Source: an uncultured Lachnospiraceae bacterium
GTDB lineage: Bacteria; Bacillota; Clostridia; Lachnospirales; Lachnospiraceae
NCBI GenBank assembly: GCA_949879775.1
Contig: CATLBW010000002.1
Span: 1-59,274, forward strand
DNA: 59,274 nt
Direction of reading: 5' to 3'
Position numbers and translations under genes: made by a program. Below, one piece after another: positions 53,580-59,274 of this stretch (position 1 is its first letter; every line of letters begins with the position of its first letter). The notes beneath the pieces were generated by a model, which made no database searches, was not told the DNA's origin, and saw nothing but the letters and a program-made list of their open reading frames with translations.

Positions 53580-54794
53580 TTACTCTATATTGCTCCTAAA
53601 AGTAATCAACATATTATATATCTCATCGTACCCGCCAACATCTTCCATCCGCTGTTTCTGTAAATACTGTAATACTTCCTCTTTCTCTCCCATGATGATA
53701 AGCGACAGCAGTATTTTTTCTGAAAGCAGGAAACGATACTGCTCCTGCGTAATTTCGGAAAAAAATTCAGGCTCCAAAACAATCAACATCTTTAGGAACG
53801 CATTTTCACACTCCTCTTGCATGTTAACATAACACCACGCCATATGTGTCTTTAAAATCATCCATGCATTGTCCGGCATATATTCCCTGCGCAGTTTGAG
53901 CACCCGCGCATCCGAAAATATTTGCCCCATCTTTTCTATTTTGTTCCTGTTATCCCACATGTCGTTTTGTATGATATTCCTTAAAAACGTATCTACGCTT
54001 CCCCAAAACGCCCCATAGACTTTGTCCTTGTTCTTTTCATTCCATGCATGGAATTTCAGCAGCAAGTTTTTTTTGACATCAAAAGCCCTAAAACAACTCT
54101 CCAGGGATTGCAAATCCATCATTGTTTTTGACATGTTCTTTTTATGTATACGGTAAAAGAACAAAACATCCTTCAAAAACTTAATCGTATGGCACTCATT
54201 CAAATAACTATATATAAATATGGTATCCCCACACCATCCCCCTTTTCTGAAAAGTTCCCAGTTAGCATCGCATACCTTTGTGACTAAATCACGTTTCATC
54301 AGTTTTGCCCAGTATGTATTTATATTGATTTCTATTTGGCAATATTGCTCTGAAAAACTTTCTCTGGTAACGAGCCTATCACCCCTGCTTGGTTCACGAT
54401 AATATTCCTTATTATTAATTTCATCAACAACAAGCGCTGCACAACAAACCAAATCCGCTCCACTGTCCTCCATCTCATTTACCAATATTTCCAAATACCT
54501 GCTGTCCCAAAAATCATCACTGTCCAGTCTTGCCACATATTTTCCTCTGCCAAAAGCGACAATCATATCATAAAAAAAACCTTTCGTATTTTTTTCAACA
54601 CGCACCGCTTTAATCCTTTTGTCGTTTTTCGCATACTCTCGAATAATCTCCCGTGTATGATCGGTAGAACCGTTATCGACAAGTATCCATTCAAAATTAC
54701 CGCAAGTCTGATTCAATACACTTTCCACACACTGCCTAATATAATTTTCCACATTGTACGCTTGGGTAAAAATTGTTACTAAGGGTTCATTCAT
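53580..54794 (-). CDS. GT2 glycosyltransferase
   Basis: 404 residues. GT2 domain: VTIFTQAYNVENYIRQCVES, LVDNGSTDHTREII and the DxD site ARLDSDDFWD (about residues 92-101). The C-terminal 150 residues are helical. It lies between the two Rossmann/ParB-like genes on the same strand, with short gaps, so it shares their transcript. Sugar unknown. Confidence 0.88.
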   Translation of the reverse strand: MNEPLVTIFTQAYNVENYIRQCVESVLNQTCGNFEWILVDNGSTDHTREIIREYAKNDKRIKAVRVEKNTKGFFYDMIVAFGRGKYVARLDSDDFWDSRYLEILVNEMEDSGADLVCCAALVVDEINNKEYYREPSRGDRLVTRESFSEQYCQIEININTYWAKLMKRDLVTKVCDANWELFRKGGWCGDTIFIYSYLNECHTIKFLKDVLFFYRIHKKNMSKTMMDLQSLESCFRAFDVKKNLLLKFHAWNEKNKDKVYGAFWGSVDTFLRNIIQNDMWDNRNKIEKMGQIFSDARVLKLRREYMPDNAWMILKTHMAWCYVNMQEECENAFLKMLIVLEPEFFSEITQEQYRFLLSEKILLSLIIMGEKEEVLQYLQKQRMEDVGGYDEIYNMLITFRSNIE

Positions 54795-54831
54795 AAATAT
54801 TCACCATCCTTTGCATTTTGCCATATCTTCC

Positions 54832-56337
54832 CTATTTTCTGTAGACGCCAAGCTCCCATATCTTCCCGGCTTTATACTCTTTATGGATACATCCCCGAAA
54901 GCATAACCCCGTATATGCCTGAATCTTTTCCCGCTCTTTTTCCTTTGTCGTCTCCATGATAAGATATTTGCTGCATAACTTCCCCAGCAATTCTAACCGT
55001 TTTTCGGAAAATTCAGATTCTCCCCCATTGCCCAGAGCAAAAACAATATCAAACCTCTTACCGCCTACAAGGCTTTCCAGACATCCCTGCCTTACCTGAA
55101 CATTTTCCCGATACAAAAGACGATGAAACAGGCACGCCAGCGTTACCTGCTGCAAATCTGGATTTACGAATAACGCTTCCTTTGCCCCTATCCGCTCCAC
55201 ATTCCTTGCAAAATACCCCTCGTCATCGCCGCAATCCAACACAGCCATACCAGAAATATCACATTGGGAAAAATATTTCAGAACATCGGCGAGTTTTGAC
55301 CTCCCCGTATCTTCCCATGAGGCAGGGAAATTCAAAAAGCACGGGTGTGGAAGCGGCGCGTAAAACCGTTCTATTTTATTGTCACAAATATATTGCTTTA
55401 ACTCTTCAAAAACCCCTGCATGAAGCCATTTATGAAAGTCATCCAGTTTCATCTTTACTGGAAACAGGTTATTGCCTTCATGCAATAAGTATAAGGTACG
55501 ATGATGGCCTCCAACTAAATTACAATAATTCTTCGGATTCCATACAACCTCTGGAGCCCCTTCGATAAAAAAATCCATACCCTTCCCATACTCTCTTTTA
55601 AACAATCGGTACAGCTCCTCACGCGAATCCAGTTCCTTTTGTTTATCCTCAAGGCTCTTATGTACCTTCTTACTGTCAAAATAAATATCATAGGAGCCTG
55701 TCCTCATGGCATAATAATCAAATAAGCCCTCGCATGGATTACCGCATGAAATATTCCTGTCCTTATAGCAATCCTTTGTATACATCTTGCCCTTATCGCC
55801 CTGCCACAATTCCAAGCTTTCTGAAAACAGCAACTCCAGCCGCATCCACACAGTTAAATGCTGCCCGTTTCTTTGTATGATACTGTTTTCCGCATCCAGT
55901 TCGGGAACGGCATAGTTATCATAATTGATAACCGTATATTCCAGCATATCAGAATCCGCTGTCAATACACTGTTATAACCTTTCGTCAGCTCCCTTTTTT
56001 TCCTGTCATCTATGCAATGCCTCATTGGCAAGAAAATAAGGTAGCGATAGCCTGATTCATATAACGTGTCCGCGACATTTTTATGAATCATCCCATTCGC
56101 AAGGCATATTACCACAACACAATCCTTCTTGTCCCAAGCAGTAGGTTCTGTGCCAAGCTTCCAGGTATATAGCCCTTCCACAATGCCCTCCCCTGCTTTA
56201 TTGCGGTCCAGCGCCGCAAAGACATGATAGCCCTGCTCTTTTAATTTCCCGTAACAACGGTTGCCGACTTCCCCTCCCCCGTATATAATAAATTCTGTTT
56301 CCCGCGTTATTTTCTTCCCATCTGCCATCTCAACCAT
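54832..56337 (-). CDS. Rossmann/ParB-like/methyltransferase-like protein, copy 2
   Basis: 501 residues. Residues 14-105: Rossmann domain (EFIIYGGGEVGNRCYGKLKE, VFAALDRNKAGEGI). Residues 266-297: NPKNYCNLVGGHHRTLYLLH followed by LFPVKM, a ParB/sulfiredoxin-like motif (G277, R280), then PLPHP (329-332 region). Residues about 362-460: a SAM-methyltransferase-like fold (GMAVLDCGDDEGYFARNVER). A Cys-rich middle (YTKDCYKDRNISCGNPCEG) may bind metal. The order of domains is the same as in its sister at 52.0 kb. Function unknown. Starts at ATG 56337, or possibly ATG 56328. Confidence 0.65.
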   Translation of the reverse strand: MVEMADGKKITRETEFIIYGGGEVGNRCYGKLKEQGYHVFAALDRNKAGEGIVEGLYTWKLGTEPTAWDKKDCVVVICLANGMIHKNVADTLYESGYRYLIFLPMRHCIDDRKKRELTKGYNSVLTADSDMLEYTVINYDNYAVPELDAENSIIQRNGQHLTVWMRLELLFSESLELWQGDKGKMYTKDCYKDRNISCGNPCEGLFDYYAMRTGSYDIYFDSKKVHKSLEDKQKELDSREELYRLFKREYGKGMDFFIEGAPEVVWNPKNYCNLVGGHHRTLYLLHEGNNLFPVKMKLDDFHKWLHAGVFEELKQYICDNKIERFYAPLPHPCFLNFPASWEDTGRSKLADVLKYFSQCDISGMAVLDCGDDEGYFARNVERIGAKEALFVNPDLQQVTLACLFHRLLYRENVQVRQGCLESLVGGKRFDIVFALGNGGESEFSEKRLELLGKLCSKYLIMETTKEKEREKIQAYTGLCFRGCIHKEYKAGKIWELGVYRK

Positions 56338-56351
56338 CCCCAGCCAAATAT

Positions 56352-56576
56352 TTACGCCAGCTCACGGAGCAGCTTCTCAATCACAGGCACCGTCTCAAAA
56401 AATTTCGGCTGAAGCCTGTCCTCTGGAATCTTTAAGCCAAATGCAGACTCAAGCTCACTAACCAGCAGAACCAGCATCATGGAATCAATAATCCCATCCT
56501 CAATCAGACGAGAATCTTCGTCAATATCCTCATACGGCTGCATTTCCCTTAAAATTTCTAATATTTTTTCGCTCAT
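56352..56576 (-). CDS. stand-alone acyl/peptidyl carrier protein
   Basis: A 74-residue carrier protein with the phosphopantetheine site GIIDSMMLVLL (S32) and typical helix 2 and 3. The start was set at the ATG at 56576 behind GGAAAGGGAATAAGG; the upstream in-frame codons lack a site and would add 14 unrelated residues. Comparable to DltC or to a single PCP. Its start overlaps no gene but lies 38 bases after the GNAT gene's stop, in the set with the adenylating enzyme at 57.2 kb. Confidence 0.88.
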   Translation of the reverse strand: MSEKILEILREMQPYEDIDEDSRLIEDGIIDSMMLVLLVSELESAFGLKIPEDRLQPKFFETVPVIEKLLRELA

Positions 56577-56614
56577 CCTTATTCCCTTTCCTAAATATAT
56601 CCTAATATTCCCAA

Positions 56615-57106
56615 TCACCGAAACTGACTGGCAGTAACAATCTTCATATAAATTTTCTCTGTATCTCTTTTATTATATAAGCCGGCTATTTCACCAACTT
56701 GTTGATATCCTCTGCCCAAATACATCCGCACTGCTCTCTGATTCCATTCTCCTACCGTCAGGAAGACTTTTGTCCTTAGGCAATTATAACCGCCAAGCAG
56801 GGACTCATGCTCAAAAAAATCCATTAACCGCTTGCCGATTCCCTGGTTTTTAAAATCATTTTGGACTGCTACCATGTGCAAATAGGGAAACGCATGAAAC
56901 ATCCCCTCCTGCTGATACCATAAAAGGCCGCTAATCTCCCCATTAGATCCTTTGGCAATGTAAATCTTATCTCCTGCCTGGTGCCCTTCACAAAACTGCC
57001 TGTATAGGACGTCCCTGGTGGGATAATATCTTGCTCCCAGTTCAGACGCAAAAACAATATCTGCACACTTTCCCAAATCTGTATTTTCTGCCTTGACAAT
57101 ATCCAT
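56615..57106 (-). CDS. GNAT N-acyltransferase
   Basis: 163 residues. The acyl-CoA (or acyl-carrier) site reads VAVQNDFKNQGIGKRLMDF (Q/RxxGxG/A type), and the late NQRAVRMYLGRGYQQVGE is the usual GNAT C-terminus. It lies between the adenylating enzyme and the carrier protein. That position makes it the likely transferase of the carrier-bound group onto a sugar amine, matching the AAC(3)-like enzyme in the 2.2-6.9 kb set. The ATG at 57106 follows GGAGAAGAAA; an ATG at 57118 is possible. Confidence 0.82.
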   Translation of the reverse strand: MDIVKAENTDLGKCADIVFASELGARYYPTRDVLYRQFCEGHQAGDKIYIAKGSNGEISGLLWYQQEGMFHAFPYLHMVAVQNDFKNQGIGKRLMDFFEHESLLGGYNCLRTKVFLTVGEWNQRAVRMYLGRGYQQVGEIAGLYNKRDTEKIYMKIVTASQFR

Positions 57107-57155
57107 TTTCTTCTCCATTCCATATTATCTAACAACGCTTCACCGTTATTTAACC

Positions 57156-58667
57156 TTACAACATCTCCTTTAACTTCACTCTGTCAATTTTCCCATTAGC
57201 ATTGACAGGCAGCGTCTCCATAATATAAATAACCGCCGGAAGCATATAGTTAGGCAGCCGTTGTTTGAGCCATTGATAAATAGTTTTCTCTGTTAGGCCG
57301 CTATCAGGACTATCAAGGCTGCAATATAATACGATTTTCTTATTAATATCATCATAAACCGCACAGACACGTCCAATCCCCTCTAACGAACTGCAGATTG
57401 TCTCAATTTCACCCAGCTCTATCCTATAACCCTGGTGCTTAATCTGGTAATCTTTCCTACAGATATAGACAATTTCACCGTATTGGTTATATTTTACCAG
57501 ATCACCCGTCCGGTATATCAGGTCGCGGTACTTATCGTTCAGCGGATTCTGCACAAACACCTCTGCGGATTTAGCAAAGTCCCCGTAATATCCCATGGAA
57601 AGGCTGCTCCCCCTCACACATAGCTCGCCAACCTCACCCTCTTTTACAAGCGCATCGGCATCATTCAGAACTAATATCTCTGTATTTTCACATGCAAAGC
57701 CTATCGGAAGCGGCTCATCATCTAAAAAATCCCGCTCTACAACATAATAGGTACAGACATCCGTGATTTCTGTCGGACCATATAAATTGGCGTATAATAG
57801 ATCTGGATATTCCCTGCGCCATATATTTAACTGCTTATTAGGCATAACCTCACCACAAAATAATACCTTTTCCAGCCGTTCCATCCTGGTTTCTGATAAT
57901 ACGCCTGCATTTGCTACGCCAATCAACGCAGACGGTACCCAGAATAAAGTGTTAATTTTATGCAGGTTGATATACTCTATCAGTTTTTTGGGGAAAATAA
58001 ACAAATTTTCAGGAATAACATTCATTGTACATCCATTCCTGAGCGTAGAGTAGATATCCAAAATAGAATTATCAAAGTAAAACGGCGCCTGGTTGCCAAA
58101 GACAACCTTCTCATCAAAGCGGAACTTCTCATAGAGCCACTCTGTATAATCAATCACACTCCTATGGCTGATGACAACCCCCTTCGGCTGCCCCGTCGAA
58201 CCGGATGTAAAAAGCACATACACCGGGTCTGTATCTAGGATTCTCCGATAGTTTATATCATCATAATCCATTTCCCCACCTTGCTGCGCGTCCTGCATGG
58301 GGATCATCTTCCCTGCCGTTTCTATATGCTCTGGCTGCTTGCCATTATAAACCGTCGCCACCGGCTGTAACACATCCATAATCCTTTCTATACGGCTGAC
58401 GGGCATCTTCAAATCCAGAGGGCTGTAAAAATTCCCGCTGTATAAGATTCCTAAAAACGCAGTGATACATGCCGCGCTTTTCTCCATATACACGGCAATT
58501 GGTTGATTTTTAATATCCCCGCATTCTGTAAGAATTAAATTTGCCAGCTTTCTTGCCCGACGATCCAATTCCGCAAACGTGATGCTTCCGTGCTCGTCGG
58601 TCAATGCAATCTTATGAGGATATTTTCGGGCACTTTCTATTAAATATTCAATTACATTTCTAACCAT
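57156..58667 (-). CDS. DltA-like amino acid adenylating enzyme, second copy
   Basis: 503 residues, paralogue of the protein at 5.3-6.8 kb. Core motifs: LFTSGSTGQPKG, NQAPFYFDNSILDIY (amine-binding Asp), LFCGEVMPNKQLNIWRREYP, YGPTEIT, IYRTGDLVKYN, GYRIELGEIE and NGKIDRVKL at the C-terminus. The binding-pocket stretch differs from copy 1 (FFDASVPDIYLSMKLGG against FYFDNSILDIYSTLRNGC), so the two may choose different amino acids. It would load the carrier protein at 56.35 kb. Upstream lies a partial DltD/SGNH-like gene, making the set Dlt-like. Confidence 0.88.
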   Translation of the reverse strand: MVRNVIEYLIESARKYPHKIALTDEHGSITFAELDRRARKLANLILTECGDIKNQPIAVYMEKSAACITAFLGILYSGNFYSPLDLKMPVSRIERIMDVLQPVATVYNGKQPEHIETAGKMIPMQDAQQGGEMDYDDINYRRILDTDPVYVLFTSGSTGQPKGVVISHRSVIDYTEWLYEKFRFDEKVVFGNQAPFYFDNSILDIYSTLRNGCTMNVIPENLFIFPKKLIEYINLHKINTLFWVPSALIGVANAGVLSETRMERLEKVLFCGEVMPNKQLNIWRREYPDLLYANLYGPTEITDVCTYYVVERDFLDDEPLPIGFACENTEILVLNDADALVKEGEVGELCVRGSSLSMGYYGDFAKSAEVFVQNPLNDKYRDLIYRTGDLVKYNQYGEIVYICRKDYQIKHQGYRIELGEIETICSSLEGIGRVCAVYDDINKKIVLYCSLDSPDSGLTEKTIYQWLKQRLPNYMLPAVIYIMETLPVNANGKIDRVKLKEML

Positions 58668-58707
58668 AATCTTTTCCAGTCCTTAACTAATTTAATGTAC
58701 TCTAAAA

Positions 58708-59274
58708 TCAAAGGAGCAAATAATCACATAGCTTTGTAATCTCTCTTTCTTTACCCTCAGCTATGGGAAACTTAGTCATTCTCTCTCCCAAATAATATTC
58801 CTTTCCCAAGAGAAAACTCATATCCAAAATCGGCGTTCCATACTGTTTGACACAATTTTTAATTTTTTCACAGATTTTCGTATATTTTTGTATAAAATCT
58901 TCTCCAAAAAAGTCGACTCCAACACAATAATTTAATGCAGGAATAAAAGGAACCGGTTTGATATCGTGTTTTGAAAGCAACTCTAACATTCTTTTTAAAA
59001 AAACTACGTTCTCACTTTCCTCATCAAATTCATACATATATCTTGCCTTTGTCAACAGCTTTTCGATATGCTTATCTGCCTGGCTGCTTCTGTTACCTTT
59101 TGTCGAAAAACTACCTGCGTCAAGATTATGCGACCTTCTATCTGTCAAATCAACATAATCATCAAACTTACTGTCCCTTATGGGAAGCCTGTCCTGAATC
59201 ATACGAAGCAAAGCCGTATGCTGTGATTGCGGAAGTTTCGTCTGTAAACGATTGCAAAAAGGAATATTCACTAT
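58708..59274 (-). CDS. DltD/SGNH-like protein, cut by the window edge
   Basis: At least 188 residues; the frame stays open to the window end, so the N-terminus is outside. The visible part resembles the C-terminal half of DltD or an SGNH hydrolase-like protein: PVPFIPALN, then YGTPILDMSFLLGKEYYLGE. The typical catalytic Asp/His tail is not clear here, so the assignment is tentative. In the Dlt pathway DltD works with DltA and DltC, and both types are encoded directly downstream. A GTG at 59271 is in frame but is not supported by a binding site. Confidence 0.55.
   Translation of the reverse strand: MVNIPFCNRLQTKLPQSQHTALLRMIQDRLPIRDSKFDDYVDLTDRRSHNLDAGSFSTKGNRSSQADKHIEKLLTKARYMYEFDEESENVVFLKRMLELLSKHDIKPVPFIPALNYCVGVDFFGEDFIQKYTKICEKIKNCVKQYGTPILDMSFLLGKEYYLGERMTKFPIAEGKEREITKLCDYLLL

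Noticed and set aside
1..59274. CRISPR arrays, tRNA, rRNA, transposases or phage integrases
   Set aside because: I saw no regular spaced repeats, no cloverleaf-type sequence and no transposase or integrase protein motifs on either strand.

Overview
The window looks like part of the chromosome of a motile, low-to-moderate GC Gram-positive anaerobe of the Clostridia, most likely a Lachnospiraceae-type gut bacterium. The pointers are the rpmG-secE-nusG-rplK-rplA-rplJ-rplL gene order, strong AGGAGG-type ribosome binding sites, sigma-A promoters, a sigma-28 (SigD) promoter, and a FliD of the type I associate with Lachnospiraceae. The genus assignment is inference; no rRNA gene is present.

Layout. 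1-2.2 kb: the tail of a possible plus-strand gene, then an ECF sigma factor and its DUF4179-type anti-sigma factor (minus strand). 2.2-6.9 kb: a four-gene minus-strand operon with its own sigma-A promoter and terminator. It encodes a DltA-like amino-acid adenylating enzyme, a carrier protein fused to a SAM methyltransferase, an AAC(3)-family N-acyltransferase and a DUF4910 M28-peptidase-like protein. 7.0-10.8 kb: the ribosomal/NusG/SecE cluster, with an L10 leader and an independent rplJL promoter; rpoB does not follow rplL. 10.9-18.4 kb (plus strand): a large SGNH-like/cytidylyltransferase gene interrupted by a C10 tract, a small helical protein, three glycosyltransferases and a short divergent flagellin. 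18.4-30.7 kb (minus strand): a complete set of candidates for CMP-pseudaminic acid synthesis (pseB, C, H-like, G, I, F) with two methyltransferases, a formyltransferase, an extra DegT aminotransferase, an oxidoreductase and a fliD-like gene behind a sigma-28 promoter. 30.7-59.3 kb (minus strand): a very long tightly packed operon of glycosyltransferases (GT2, GT4, GT-D, DUF4422 and four tandem CgeB-like paralogues plus one more), multi-domain fusions, an unusual Rossmann/ParB-like family, and at the far end a second Dlt-like set (carrier protein, adenylating enzyme, GNAT, and a cut-off DltD/SGNH-like protein).

Reading of the whole: a flagellin glycosylation island. Nonulosonic-acid and amino-sugar precursors are made, decorated (methyl, formyl, acetyl and probably amino-acyl groups), assembled by many glycosyltransferases and attached to flagellin. 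Two features stand out. First, two small NRPS/Dlt-like amino-acid loading modules bracket the island, one with a methyltransferase fused directly to the carrier protein. Second, three homopolymeric C/G tracts of 9-10 bases lie inside three different genes of the island, all with the same AATAC...GTAT-type flanks. Two are in frame at nine bases and one is out of frame at ten. That is the signature of slipped-strand phase variation, so the glycan structure may be switched.
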